A DNA stretch of 64,000 nt from Myxococcales bacterium (lineage in GTDB: Bacteria; Myxococcota_A; Polyangia; Palsa-1104; JAEUJZ01). The notes under the pieces were generated by a model. That model saw nothing but the letters and a program-made list of their open reading frames with translations, was not told where the DNA came from and did no database searches. Positions 1-9,982 of this stretch are shown piece by piece. A program made the position numbers and the translations under genes. The stretch covers positions 330,220 through 394,219 of the forward strand of contig JAEUJZ010000037.1 in the NCBI GenBank assembly GCA_016794505.1. The letters run 5' to 3'. Positions within the stretch are counted from its first letter, which is position 1, and each line of letters opens with the position of its first letter.

Positions 1-34
1 CCGAAGCATAAAGAGGGATGATAGACTGTCGCCG

Positions 35-2362
35 GTGCGCGCCCGATGGTGTCTGGTCTTGTTGTTTCCCATGGTCCTCTGTGGACGCAGTCAGGCACAG
101 CGCCTCGCCCCGGCATCGCCTGATTCCGCCCCGAGCAATGGAGCAAGCGAGCCCACTGCTGGGTCCAAAGACTCCGTGACCAGTGAGTCGGGAGACAGCA
201 CGCCGTTTGAGACGCGCGTACGAGCCAGTCGAGGAGTGCCAGGTCGGGCGAACAGCGTCGTCACGCGTGAACAGCTCGACGAGCGTCTGCCCCGCTCGGC
301 TCCTGATGCGCTGCGCTATGAGCCCGGAGTCTATGTGCAGCAGACGGCGCACGGCCAAGGCTCGGCGTTTCTGCGCGGCGTCACCGGGCAGCACACCGTG
401 CTTCTGTACGACGGCGTGCGGCTCAACAACAGCCTGTATCGCCAGGGCCCGAACCAGTACTTTTTCACGATCGACTCGCAGACCATCGATCAGATCGTGG
501 TGCAGCGCGGCTCGGCATCGGTGCGCTTTGGTTCGGATGCCATCGGCGGTGCGATCGAGGCTCTGCCCATCCAGCCGCTGGCTGCCGAGCGCCCTACGAT
601 CGAAAAGCCACGACCGCTTCTGCATGGGCAGGCTCTAGGCCGCTTTGCCAGCGCGGATCGCGAAGCGGGCGGCCGCCTGCGCCTGTCGGGCTGGCTGTCG
701 CCGCGCGTGGGCTTGGTGGTCGGCGGAGGCTATCGCACAGCCGGGCTTCTCGACGGGCGAGCGGTCCGCAATATCGATCAATCGGTCGCGCCGTTTCCTG
801 AAGTGCCGCGCTATACCGGAAACGGCTTGGCGCAGCTTGGCACCGGATTTCGCGAGGGAACCGCAGACCTGCGGCTGGTTATTCCGCTCGGACCCGCCAC
901 CGGCCCACGGCAAAACGATCAGCTGGTCTTGGCCGCTTATCAGTACCTGCAGTTCGATGCGCCGCGTACCGATCAGTGCCCGCCGGCCTATGCGCCGCTC
1001 GACGAGTGTCTGATCTATGAAGAGCAGTTTCGCACCCTGGCCTATGCCTCGCTGCGGCTGTCGCCGGGACTGCGCGGGCTTTCGCGGCTGCAGACGACGG
1101 TCTCGTATCAGCTACAGCACGAGCGGCGACGTCGCGATCGTCCGTCCGCCAAGGTGCGCGAGCGCGGCCTGGATCAGGTTCACACGCTGGGCCTGACTGC
1201 GCGCGGCGAGAGCAGCACTCTGCGACGTCGCTGGTTCGGGCTGCGCGGACGCTATGGCTTGGATCTCTATCATGATCAGGTCGAATCGCAGGCGGCCTTG
1301 GATGTCCTCGATCTGGGCTTCACCCGCGACTGGTCCCGCGGGCAGTACATCGCGGGCTCGCGCTACACCAGCTTTGCGGGCTTCGCCGAAGCCGAAGCCA
1401 GCTTCGGTCGCTATGTCGTCGCGCGAGCCGGAGGGCGACTGGGCATGGCCGCGGCCTGGGTGCCCGCCGATGCCGAGTCCGCGACGCAAGCGGCCGATCG
1501 CCTGTTTGTGCCCTATGCCTTCGACGTTGGAATGGAAGTGCGACCGCGCGGTGAACTATCGCTGCTGTTCAACCTAAACCAGGGCTTTCGCACCCCGAAC
1601 TTGGACGATCTGTCCTCACGTCAAGCAACGGGCCCTGGCTTTCAGTTCGAAAATGCCGCGCTACAGCCCGAGCGCTCGCTGACGGCCGAGGCCGGTGTGC
1701 GACTGACGTTTAGCTGGCTTTCGCTCTCGGCATGGTTTTTCAACATGGGCCTGCACGAAGCCATCGTGAGGCGCCCGCGCAGCATCGCCGAGTGTCCACG
1801 AGGCAGCGGCCTGGATGCGCTGGGCTGCATGACGTCGTGGTCGCGTTTTCAGTTGGTCAACATCGGCGGTCGCGGCGTGATCTGGGGTGCCGAAGGCGCT
1901 CTGCTCGTCCACCTGCCGCTGCGCATCGATCTGTCGGCCACTTTGGCCTATGCCTACGGCGAGGCGCCGAATCCAACGCCGCCGGGCGTGGGCGAAGTCG
2001 GCTACCAAGCGATTGTGCCGCTGTCGCGTATCCCGCCGCTCAACGGCACGGCCGAGCTTCGCCTGCGTCCGCTGCGCGGCACCGTCCTAGGCGCGGGCCT
2101 GCGCTGGGCCACCGAGCAGACGCGCCTTGCCCCGGCGGACTACAACGATGCGCGCATTCCCCGCGGTGGCACACCGGGTTTTGTCGTGGTCGATCTGCGC
2201 GCCGGTCTGCGCCTTCATGATCTTGTGCCGCGCGGCCTCCTGCATCGCGCAACCGCCATGCTCGTCGTCGAAAATGCCGGCGACGTCGCCTATCGCTATC
2301 ATGGATCCAGCGTGAATGGCCCAAGCAGCAGTGTGACATTTTCGTTAGATATCGAACGCTAG
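35..2362 (+). CDS. TonB-dependent outer-membrane receptor
   Basis: A 775-residue outer-membrane receptor that would import a metal chelate, vitamin or similar ligand using TonB energy. The N-terminus is a signal peptide (hydrophobic run, then SQAQ). Residues about 70-180 look like the plug domain: SVVTREQLDERLP, then YEPGVYVQQT, the FLRGVTGQHTVLLYDGVRLNN block and QIVVQRGSASVRFGSDAIGG, a typical plug end. The rest is aromatic-rich alternating sequence expected of a 22-strand barrel, including GFRTPNLDDLSSR, a common barrel motif. The start is GTG; the window edge lies 34 bases upstream, so an earlier start cannot be fully excluded. A lipoprotein gene follows 55 bases downstream and is probably co-transcribed. 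The substrate cannot be told from the sequence. Confidence 0.93.
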   Translation: MRARWCLVLLFPMVLCGRSQAQRLAPASPDSAPSNGASEPTAGSKDSVTSESGDSTPFETRVRASRGVPGRANSVVTREQLDERLPRSAPDALRYEPGVYVQQTAHGQGSAFLRGVTGQHTVLLYDGVRLNNSLYRQGPNQYFFTIDSQTIDQIVVQRGSASVRFGSDAIGGAIEALPIQPLAAERPTIEKPRPLLHGQALGRFASADREAGGRLRLSGWLSPRVGLVVGGGYRTAGLLDGRAVRNIDQSVAPFPEVPRYTGNGLAQLGTGFREGTADLRLVIPLGPATGPRQNDQLVLAAYQYLQFDAPRTDQCPPAYAPLDECLIYEEQFRTLAYASLRLSPGLRGLSRLQTTVSYQLQHERRRRDRPSAKVRERGLDQVHTLGLTARGESSTLRRRWFGLRGRYGLDLYHDQVESQAALDVLDLGFTRDWSRGQYIAGSRYTSFAGFAEAEASFGRYVVARAGGRLGMAAAWVPADAESATQAADRLFVPYAFDVGMEVRPRGELSLLFNLNQGFRTPNLDDLSSRQATGPGFQFENAALQPERSLTAEAGVRLTFSWLSLSAWFFNMGLHEAIVRRPRSIAECPRGSGLDALGCMTSWSRFQLVNIGGRGVIWGAEGALLVHLPLRIDLSATLAYAYGEAPNPTPPGVGEVGYQAIVPLSRIPPLNGTAELRLRPLRGTVLGAGLRWATEQTRLAPADYNDARIPRGGTPGFVVVDLRAGLRLHDLVPRGLLHRATAMLVVENAGDVAYRYHGSSVNGPSSSVTFSLDIER

Positions 2363-2417
2363 CGGCACATATCACGCGGTTCCGCATAGGCTTGTCTTAT
2401 ACAGAAAGGACTCTGCG

Positions 2418-3593
2418 ATGACTTTACGATCTAGCTCCTCGTATTCCTCTCGCGCATGGCTGTGGAACGGCACAAGACGGGCCGGCCTGGGCGCGGCGCT
2501 CGCGCTCGGCTTGGGGCTTGGCTGCTCGGCCACCCCGGCGGAGCAAGTACAGATGATGCCCCCCGACCTTGGTGACACATCGTTCACCGGCTGCCGCGCG
2601 GGCTCGGGCAGCGTGATGTCTTCGGCTAGCTGCACACGCCAAGGAACGGACTATCAGCCGGGCAAGACGGTGAACCCCTGGCCAGCCTGTGTCAGCGACG
2701 GAAATACATACGTTCCCGTCAATGCAAACATCAGCACGGTGGCCCGCATCACGGCGTTTGAGACCATCGCCAACTTGCTGTGGGAATGCGACAAGGTGCC
2801 GACGCCTGCCGACTTTGCCGAGGCCAAGGTGCAGCTCAGCATCGCCAATGGCTTGCAGTCGCGCCTGGATCGACGCGAAGACGAGCACTATCCAGTGTTC
2901 GTAAACGGCATGGGACAGACGCTGTGTACCGACCCCGTGCAGAGCATCAACCAGCCCGATCGTTGCGTCGGGCCGGTGCGCATGGTGCCGGCGCTCAACG
3001 CCGCCGTCATGGCAGGGGCCAGCGGTCAGGAGCCGCGGGTTCAGGCCGCCCGCGTCGAGGGCATCCTGATCTGGTTCCTCTACACATCGGTGTACAAGGA
3101 AGCCGTCACCTGCGGTCGCGACAAGCTCGATGACTGCGACTCGTCATGGGCCTACTTCACGGGAGGCGAGGCGCGCAGCAGCGCGGGCAAGGGCTTCATG
3201 CGATACGCCAAGGTCGCCGACGCTGCGGCGGCTGATCGCGTCTATGATGCCTCGCTGGCTGTGCGCTGCTGGCGCGATGTCGATCGCATGCTGCCCCCCG
3301 GCAACAGCACGCTGCAGAACTTGGCCTACGGTCAGCTCGATCGCGCGCTCGATCGCGCGTTGGCTGCCACGGTCATTGATCGTCTGGGCTACATGAAGCG
3401 CAACTCGGGCGAGCGACGTGCCGCCGACTGGGCCTTCATCAGCATCACCGCTGCTGCGCTCGATCGCGCGGCCACTGCGCGGAACACCCCCCTTGCGCAG
3501 ACGCTGCGCAAGGAAGTCCAGAAGACCGATCCCAACTCCGTCAATATCGACGACATGATCAGCACCTTGCAGCAGCTCTTCCCCTGCAGCTAA
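2418..3593 (+). CDS. Lipoprotein of unknown function downstream of TonB receptor
   Basis: A 391-residue probable lipoprotein: a positively charged n-region, an Ala/Leu/Gly-rich hydrophobic stretch and a lipobox ending LGLGC near residue 36. An AAAGGA ribosome-binding site lies a few bases before the ATG. The mature part is mostly helical, with FETIANLLWECDKVPTPADF and a later WAYFTGGEARSSAGKGF segment; the latter faintly recalls imelysin-like periplasmic iron-associated proteins, but I would not assign the family on this. It contains several cysteines (CRAGSG, CTRQG, CVSDG, CGRDKLDDC, CW). Its position right after a TonB receptor suggests a partner in uptake of the same ligand. It ends 16 bases before the convergent kinase gene. 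Confidence 0.8.
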   Translation: MTLRSSSSYSSRAWLWNGTRRAGLGAALALGLGLGCSATPAEQVQMMPPDLGDTSFTGCRAGSGSVMSSASCTRQGTDYQPGKTVNPWPACVSDGNTYVPVNANISTVARITAFETIANLLWECDKVPTPADFAEAKVQLSIANGLQSRLDRREDEHYPVFVNGMGQTLCTDPVQSINQPDRCVGPVRMVPALNAAVMAGASGQEPRVQAARVEGILIWFLYTSVYKEAVTCGRDKLDDCDSSWAYFTGGEARSSAGKGFMRYAKVADAAAADRVYDASLAVRCWRDVDRMLPPGNSTLQNLAYGQLDRALDRALAATVIDRLGYMKRNSGERRAADWAFISITAAALDRAATARNTPLAQTLRKEVQKTDPNSVNIDDMISTLQQLFPCS

Positions 3594-3609
3594 GCGCGTC
3601 AAACCGGAT

Positions 3610-6600
3610 CTAACCTGCGGCGACCGCGGCAAGCTCGCTGCGCAGGGCGTGTTCCGCGAGCCCAAGCGGGCTCAGACGATCCAAGAGAGCTTGCGCCGTC
3701 GCTGCGGTGTGCTTGGCTTCGTCGCTGCGCCCAGCAGCCCGCAGGACAGCGAGCTGCGTCGACAGGGCCAGTCCGTGCAAGATGGGCAGGAACGAATGCA
3801 GGGGGGCGGCCGCCGCAAAGGCCGCTTCAGCCCCGGTCAAGTCGCCGGCAAAAAGGCGAGCACTGGCCAGCACGCACTGACAGGCCACGACATAAAACGC
3901 GTTGGCTCCTTTTGTGGCGAGCACCTCGCTGGCCAGCTTGGCCGCCTCGCGCTGCGCCGTCTGATCTCGGCGACAGCGCAGCACCATGGCCAGCCACACC
4001 TTAGCGTGCGAGATGGGAAGCGGCTCGGCCAAGCGCTGCGCGTGGCTTAGGTTTTCGCGCAGCACGCTCTCGGCGATGGTGGATTCGTTCGCAAGCTCAA
4101 GCGCCATGCCCAAAAAGGCGCTGATCAGCACCTGGTTGCGGCGCGCTCCGGCTTCGTGCGCAGCGGCGAGCCCCTCTTTGGCCAGCGTGACCGCGCGAGT
4201 CGGATCGCTGCCCAGCATCAGCAAGTAAATGGCGTGCGCTTGCTTGAACCACGCTCGCGCCAAGGGATCGCTGCTCAGACACGGCTGGCCCATCGCCTCG
4301 ACCAACCCCAAGAAGCCCTGCGCAGCATCGCGAATCCCACCAAAGCTGAACATGCTGATCAGAAGAGAGCCGGCCTCGACATACATCCCCAGTCCGTCGC
4401 CGCCTGGAACGACGGTGCTGAACTCGCCGATCAGGCTGCGAAAATGATCCTGCTTTCCCATGAGGCTCGTGAAGGTCAGCATGTTGCCCAGGGACTGCAT
4501 CCACAGCCGACTGCCGCGCGGCAGAAGCAGCAGCGCTTGGCAGCCTGCCGGATAGGCCGACTGAAAGTCGTCGCGCCAGAAGTGCGCCGCGCAAGCCAGC
4601 GCCTCTAGTGTCCCCAGGGCTTCCCCGCTGGCCCCGCAGCGCTTGGCGAGCTCGACGCGAGCCAGCGTGGCCTGCAGATCGTTGACTGAAAGCGCCTGCA
4701 TCGCGGCCCGCGTATACGGAGCCATCGCTCGCTCGCAGCTGTGCCCCAAGCGAAAGTGTTCCGCCAAGACCATCGGATCGGGCTCGCCCGCCTTTTCTAG
4801 GTACTCAGCGGCCAAGCCGTGCGCGTTCACGCGATCTTCGTCGGAAAGCAGGCTGTATGTGGCCTCGCGCACCAAGGCATGACGGAAGACAAACTCGTCC
4901 TCGCCGGGCAGCCGGCTCTCGGGCCGCTGCGTGATCAGCTCGCTGTCGCACAGCGAGCTAAGCGCCCGGTCGAGCTCTGGCTCGGAAAGCTGGCCAGGCT
5001 GCAGTGCTCGGATCCCCGTCCGCCAAAAGCTCTCGCCAAACACACTGGCCGACCGCAAGACACGACGCGACGTGACATCCAAGGACTGCAGGCGCACCTG
5101 CAGCATGGCCAACACCGTCTCGGGCAGCGCATCTCGCTTGCCTGTGGCGACGGCGCGAATCAGCTCTTCCAGATAAAACGCATTGCCATCGGCCTGGTTC
5201 ACAAGCTGCGTCACCAAAGACGGCGTGGCCTGCGGACCCAGCATCTGGCGAATCATGCGCTCGGCCGCGCGGCGGCTTAGCCCCGGCAGCTTGAGCTCTT
5301 GCATGCGGCCGACCCACAGGTTGGGGTACAGCGTATGAATCTCGGGCCGCGCTATGGCCAGCACGAAAAGCGGCTGCTTCAGCTCGCGCAGGGCCACGTC
5401 GACCAGCTTGATGGTCTGACTGTCTGCCCAGTGCAGATCTTCCAGAACAAAGACCAGCGGAGCCACCCCGGCGGCTTGTTGCAGATACCGCAGAAAGGCC
5501 TGGCTGACCTGATCGCCCATGACCTTGGGATCGCTGCGAGCCGCGCGCAGCTTGACGCTGGCGTCGTCGGGAAAGTGTACTCCCATAAGCTCGCCCAGGA
5601 ATTCGGCCAGGGCTTCCAGCGAAGGCTCGGATGGCGGGTGTGTGTCCGCGCTTGGCGACAGCGAAAACAGCTGCTCGATGTGTCGTCGGATTTTTTCTTG
5701 CTGCTCGCCCAGAGAGTCCCCGCTGTGAATGCCGCAGGCCTGCCGCAGAGCGCGAGAAAGCGGCGCATACGGCGTGCCCACCGCCAGCGGATCGCCGCGC
5801 CCCAACAACATGGCCAGAGCCTGCCCGCGCATGACCTGCCGTCGCAGAAACTCATGCCGCAGGCGTGACTTGCCAAACCCGGCCGGCGCTGTGATCACCA
5901 TCGCGGCCGGCGACAGGTGCTCCAGCACATTCACAAGCTCCATTTCCAACACGGCCAGGTCTTGCTCGCGTCCTACGCAGGTCGTTGGCCGTCCAAGCAG
6001 CAGACGCTGGTCATCAAAGTCCTCTGGCTCGGCGAGCAGTCCGCGGCCTTCTGCGAGCGTCTCTAGCGTGAAGCGCTGTTCAAGAAAATCGGCGGACAGC
6101 GCGTCCAGCCACACAACCCGCGTCACCGCCGCCAGCAACGAGCGGTCCGCAGGGGTGGCGAGCACGCGGTTCTGCTGCTGGCGCAGCGAGGCCACGGCGC
6201 GATCGATGGCCTCTCCGATGGGCACGCGCTCGCGCACGATGCTGCGACCGGTGGCCATGGCGATGATGGCGCTGGGCCAGACCTCGCGAATGGCAAGCGC
6301 CAGGCGTGCCGCCAAGGTCACTTGATCGGCAGCGCTGCCGATGTTCTTCAGCGTGGCGCACAGCGAGCCATCGGCCAGCCACTCGATCGGTGCCGCGAAG
6401 TCCGCCAAGCGCAGCCGCAGCGCACTGCGTTCCTGTGCTAGCTCGCTGGCCGAAAGCAGGCCGCCCGGTCCGGTCGCGCTGCGGGGATCCGGCTCGGCTG
6501 CGACGACCACGGTGACCAGCTGCTGTTCGTCGGCGCCGATGCCTGTCACGGACTTGGGCAGTGGCAACATCGTTTGGCTGTCGTCGGAAATCGGGATCTT

Positions 6601-7428
6601 ATTGAGCTCAGCCAGAAGCACGCTAGCACTCTGCGGTCGCTGATCCGGCTCGCGCCGCAGCATGGCCTGCACCAGCGCATCAAGCTGCGGCGACACATTG
6701 CGCCATGCGCTGCTCAGCCGCGGCGCATCTTCGAACAAAATGCGCGACAGCAGCGCCGACAGGTGTTCGCCCATAAACGGCGGCTGGCCGGTCAAGCACT
6801 CGTGCAGCACGCAGCCCAAGGAAAAGATGTCGGCCGGCGGCCCGATGTCGCGACGCCCACGCGCTTGCTCGGGTGACATGTACTCGGGCGTGCCGATGAC
6901 GATGCCGGTCTGCGTCATCGTACGGTGTGACGCACTTCGTCGCGCGACGCCGAGATCCAGCAGCGTGACGCGATCGATCTGGCCATCGCGCAGAAACAAG
7001 TTGCTCGGCTTGATATCGCGGTGGACGATGCCGCGACTGTGCAGAAGCGCCAGCGCCTCGCAGACCTTCTGCGCCAGCCGCACGCTCTCGGCGATGCTCA
7101 AGGGGCCACGCGAAAGCCGACGGGTCAGGTCTTCGCCATCTAGCCATTCCATGACCAGATAGGGCAGGCCCGCGGCGGACTGACCGTGGTGGACATAGCC
7201 GACGATGCCAGGATGCGAAAGCTCGGCAAGCAGCTGAATCTCGCGCAGGAAGCGCGCCGCTTCCTGCTGTAGCTGTGTGCGCAGCGCCAGATATTTGATG
7301 GCGACCGGCCGATCCGTCTTTCGATCGAGAGCGCGATAGACCGAGCTCATGCCGCCGCTGCCCGCTAGGCGCTCGATGACAAAGCGATCGCCTTCCACTG
7401 TGCCTGCAGCCAGGACCGGGGGATTCAT
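3610..7428 (-). CDS. Ser/Thr protein kinase with cyclase-like, AAA ATPase and TPR regions
   Basis: A 1272-residue cytoplasmic regulator. Residues 14-275 are a complete Hanks-type kinase: glycine loop GSGGMSSVY, Lys45 in VAIK, HRDIKPSN (136-143), a DLG in place of DFG (158-160) and GTPEYMSPEQ (179-188). Residues about 300-440 resemble a degenerate class III cyclase domain (VTVVVAAEP; GRSIVRERVPIGEAIDRAV). An AAA/STAND-type ATPase follows, with CVGREQDLAVLE and Walker A APAGFGKS (514-521) and Walker B-like VFVLEDLHWADS. The C-terminal 400 residues are TPR-like helices. The architecture is that of large myxobacterial kinases that couple a kinase to a STAND sensor. No membrane segment is visible. 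The ribosome-binding site AGAGGA lies in an inverted repeat (7435-7453). Confidence 0.93.
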   Translation of the reverse strand: MNPPVLAAGTVEGDRFVIERLAGSGGMSSVYRALDRKTDRPVAIKYLALRTQLQQEAARFLREIQLLAELSHPGIVGYVHHGQSAAGLPYLVMEWLDGEDLTRRLSRGPLSIAESVRLAQKVCEALALLHSRGIVHRDIKPSNLFLRDGQIDRVTLLDLGVARRSASHRTMTQTGIVIGTPEYMSPEQARGRRDIGPPADIFSLGCVLHECLTGQPPFMGEHLSALLSRILFEDAPRLSSAWRNVSPQLDALVQAMLRREPDQRPQSASVLLAELNKIPISDDSQTMLPLPKSVTGIGADEQQLVTVVVAAEPDPRSATGPGGLLSASELAQERSALRLRLADFAAPIEWLADGSLCATLKNIGSAADQVTLAARLALAIREVWPSAIIAMATGRSIVRERVPIGEAIDRAVASLRQQQNRVLATPADRSLLAAVTRVVWLDALSADFLEQRFTLETLAEGRGLLAEPEDFDDQRLLLGRPTTCVGREQDLAVLEMELVNVLEHLSPAAMVITAPAGFGKSRLRHEFLRRQVMRGQALAMLLGRGDPLAVGTPYAPLSRALRQACGIHSGDSLGEQQEKIRRHIEQLFSLSPSADTHPPSEPSLEALAEFLGELMGVHFPDDASVKLRAARSDPKVMGDQVSQAFLRYLQQAAGVAPLVFVLEDLHWADSQTIKLVDVALRELKQPLFVLAIARPEIHTLYPNLWVGRMQELKLPGLSRRAAERMIRQMLGPQATPSLVTQLVNQADGNAFYLEELIRAVATGKRDALPETVLAMLQVRLQSLDVTSRRVLRSASVFGESFWRTGIRALQPGQLSEPELDRALSSLCDSELITQRPESRLPGEDEFVFRHALVREATYSLLSDEDRVNAHGLAAEYLEKAGEPDPMVLAEHFRLGHSCERAMAPYTRAAMQALSVNDLQATLARVELAKRCGASGEALGTLEALACAAHFWRDDFQSAYPAGCQALLLLPRGSRLWMQSLGNMLTFTSLMGKQDHFRSLIGEFSTVVPGGDGLGMYVEAGSLLISMFSFGGIRDAAQGFLGLVEAMGQPCLSSDPLARAWFKQAHAIYLLMLGSDPTRAVTLAKEGLAAAHEAGARRNQVLISAFLGMALELANESTIAESVLRENLSHAQRLAEPLPISHAKVWLAMVLRCRRDQTAQREAAKLASEVLATKGANAFYVVACQCVLASARLFAGDLTGAEAAFAAAAPLHSFLPILHGLALSTQLAVLRAAGRSDEAKHTAATAQALLDRLSPLGLAEHALRSELAAVAAG

Positions 7429-7434
7429 CGGGTT

Positions 7435-7453
7435 CCTCTCGCGCGCCGAGAGG
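7435..7453 (-). promoter_or_regulatory. Inverted repeat overlapping the kinase ribosome-binding site
   Basis: CCTCTCG and CGAGAGG form a perfect 7-bp stem around a 5-base loop. The downstream arm, read on the minus strand, carries AGAGG of the presumed Shine-Dalgarno sequence of the kinase gene, whose ATG follows about 7 bases later. Such a hairpin could limit initiation; this is inference. Confidence 0.4.
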
Positions 7454-7546
7454 TCGGCTCACAGCAAGCCGGGGCTGGCGCGGCAGTTGAGAGCCCATTT
7501 TAGGAACGACGTGCTTTTCGGGTAAAGCGGTGTATGCAAGGGACGG

Positions 7547-9655
7547 CTAGGACCCATGCCAGCCAAGGACTCGTCCCGCCAAGGCCATCCCCGAAAGCAG
7601 CGCATCCTGCAGCGTGTCCGACTGCGCGGCACGACGACACACGCCCAGGCCGCTGGCCGCGCAAAAGCCTGGCTCGTCGTCGGATCGCGCGATCTGCAGC
7701 TCGGCAGCGTGGGCCCGTGAAAGTGCCCGCTGCAGCCAAGCGCTGCTCTCGGCCGATGTCGCCAGCAGCGCATCAAACGGACCCCACTCGGACGGCACGG
7801 TGCATGGTTGCGGCGAGTCCACAGGCGGGGTCTTAAGCCACCACCTCGACGCGCGCCGTTCAAGCTCCAGCGACGTCAGCGGGACCGGCGCGTTCACGCC
7901 CCGGCCCAGGTGTGCCGCCAGCGATCCGGCAGGTCCCTGGGGCAGATACCGCTCGGCGAGCGTCGGCTCGCTGGGGGACGGCCGCAGCTGTGAAATGACA
8001 GCATCTTGCATCCACGAATCGACATACCGTCGAAGGCGCCGATCCGAAATGACAAACTCTTGCATCTTTTGCAGCGCTGCAGAGCCCGCAGGGGCTGCAG
8101 CGATCACACTGAAAAGATGGGCAGGGATGCAGTGATCGATCAGCGTGCGTGCGCAGATCAGCGCCGCCATGTCATCGCCCAGCACCGCGACGCGCAGCGC
8201 CTGTTCACGGGCCGGTCGCAGCACCTGCGCGCGATAGGCCAGCGGCGCCAGTTTCTTGGCGAATACGCGCAGCGAAAGAGGACGAACGATGCCCAGATAC
8301 GGGCGCTGTGGCGGAAACGGCCGATCGAACTGCCCCAAGCACCACAAGATGCCGCCATACGACGAAGGGTCGCGGCCATCCAGGGCATAGCGATGGTTCA
8401 GATCGATGAGCAGCGAAAGCGCGCGTTCGGCATTCGGTGTCCACGAAAGCAGCGCCTTGCCCCAGGCCATGCGCAGGCTGTTGTGCAGCTCTCCATGAAT
8501 GCGCAGGCTGTGCTGCGCCGCGTCCCACAGCGGCTCGCCGGTTTCGCCGCGCGCCAGCCGTTCCCAGGACGGCAAGAGCGGTCGCGCATCCGATTCGTGC
8601 TGGTGCAGGGTCTTTATCGCCCAGTCCGGCACCGCCGACAGCGTCTCGTGCCGCGGCTCATAGGTGCAAAAGACATGTGCCAGCTCGCGCCAGGTCAAAA
8701 GCTCGTCGAGGAACTTGTCGCGGCTGTCCGCAGAGCAGGTCGCTTGCGCCGCCTGTCGCGCGATGCGCAGCGGCGACACCTGGCCATAGTGCAGGTACGC
8801 CGACATGCGGCTTGACGCCGACGGCTGCAGCGGGTCGTCGCGCTGCGTGGCATAGCGATCGAGACCATCGTGCAAAAAGCGCTGCCAGCGCGCATAGCCA
8901 GCCTGGCTACCGCCGCGCGTATGCTGTACCGGTCCGACGCTGTGATCGATCTCGCAGCGGGCGATGAGCGCGGAAAGATCGGTCGCTGCGAGATCAAGCG
9001 GCACAAACGGCAGGCTCGGCACAAAGGCCGGATAGGGCGGCGTGATCTCGGGCCATGGGCACAGCGCTCGCTGCAGTCGCTCGCGGGCTGTCGCCGCACG
9101 AAAGGCAAAGGCGCGCAGCCACGCGCGTCCGATGCGCCGCGCCGGCAAGACGCAGGCGGTATCAACGGCCAGCACGGCTCGCCGCAGCGACGTCGCCAGG
9201 CTCTGCGTCCAGGTGACAAGCGGTGCCCAGGGCATGTCTTCCGTGACCACGACACAGGCCCGCTGCGCCAGCGTTTTCAGGTGCGGTCCACGCTGCCCTG
9301 GGCGCTCGACGTGACAGGCATAGCCGATGCCGCGCGCCGCAAGCTCGGCTTGTACATCGCGTGCGCCTTCCAAGATGAAGCGATGGTGGCGATCCGAGGC
9401 ATAGGGATAGCTCTCGGACAGCGCGTGATAGACGAACAGCGGTCGCAAAAGAAGCCCCGACAGCGTCAGCGCCACATCGAGCGCGGGGTTTTCGTGCCCG
9501 CGCACCGCCGTGCGCATCCAGTAAAGGACGAACTCACCGTCGGCAGGCAGGCGCTCGTTTGCCGCGCCTGGCTCAGGCGAGACGACCTGGATGCGCTCGC
9601 CCAGGTGGACGGGCAGCCGGGTCAAAAAATCCGTCCGCAGATCAAGGCCTTGCAT
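7547..9655 (-). CDS. Class II-type deoxyribodipyrimidine photolyase fused to a C-terminal nucleotide-binding-like domain
   Basis: A 702-residue protein. Residues 41-460 match class II CPD photolyases, which repair UV dimers using FADH- and blue light: LYWMRTAVRGHENPALDVAL at 44, SAYLHYGQVSPLRIA at 285, the FLDELLTWRELAHVFC block at 315-330, VPDWAIKTL, and LNHRYALDGRDPSSYGG near 419-434. Class II enzymes are usually about 450-480 residues; here about 220 more follow. This tail begins with a beta-alpha-beta-like LRVAVLGDDMAALICARTL (487-505), where the usual GxGxxG of an FAD or NAD fold is altered to GDDMAA. It has no other motif I can name, so it may be a degenerate FAD/NAD domain. The gene lies downstream of the divergent superoxide dismutase promoter region. 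Confidence 0.88.
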   Translation of the reverse strand: MQGLDLRTDFLTRLPVHLGERIQVVSPEPGAANERLPADGEFVLYWMRTAVRGHENPALDVALTLSGLLLRPLFVYHALSESYPYASDRHHRFILEGARDVQAELAARGIGYACHVERPGQRGPHLKTLAQRACVVVTEDMPWAPLVTWTQSLATSLRRAVLAVDTACVLPARRIGRAWLRAFAFRAATARERLQRALCPWPEITPPYPAFVPSLPFVPLDLAATDLSALIARCEIDHSVGPVQHTRGGSQAGYARWQRFLHDGLDRYATQRDDPLQPSASSRMSAYLHYGQVSPLRIARQAAQATCSADSRDKFLDELLTWRELAHVFCTYEPRHETLSAVPDWAIKTLHQHESDARPLLPSWERLARGETGEPLWDAAQHSLRIHGELHNSLRMAWGKALLSWTPNAERALSLLIDLNHRYALDGRDPSSYGGILWCLGQFDRPFPPQRPYLGIVRPLSLRVFAKKLAPLAYRAQVLRPAREQALRVAVLGDDMAALICARTLIDHCIPAHLFSVIAAAPAGSAALQKMQEFVISDRRLRRYVDSWMQDAVISQLRPSPSEPTLAERYLPQGPAGSLAAHLGRGVNAPVPLTSLELERRASRWWLKTPPVDSPQPCTVPSEWGPFDALLATSAESSAWLQRALSRAHAAELQIARSDDEPGFCAASGLGVCRRAAQSDTLQDALLSGMALAGRVLGWHGS

Positions 9656-9982
9656 ATGCGTTCTGATGCGTCCCAGGTCGGTGCTGGTTCACAGTTTTCA
9701 CGCCGCAGCGACGAAGCAAACTCAACAAGGTGGACGCGACACTCAGCGGCTGGTGCGCGGCGCCTTGTGACGGCTGCTGGCCCGCATCTTCGCGCTTGAC
9801 CGGCTTGGGGACGAAAGCGCATCTTTTGCAGGCGTGTGGCGTGGGGGCGTAGCCAGCTCCAGAGACGGGACGCACAGCATCGGCGACCCCGACTGACGAC
9901 AGGTCCACGCCGAGATCATCGAACCAAAACCCAAGCTGCCGAACCTCGGCAGGCAACCACGACCCGTACGGAGGCTGTTTCA
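9656..9982. other. Intergenic region between photolyase and superoxide dismutase
   Basis: This 327-base gap separates two divergent genes and must hold both promoters; I could not pick clear -35/-10 boxes. A minus-strand open frame of 113 codons (9642-9983, TTG start) crosses it and overlaps the photolyase start. It contains a CKRC pair but no family I recognise, and I do not call it a gene. GGAGG at 9970-9974 is the ribosome-binding site of the superoxide dismutase. Confidence 0.5.
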
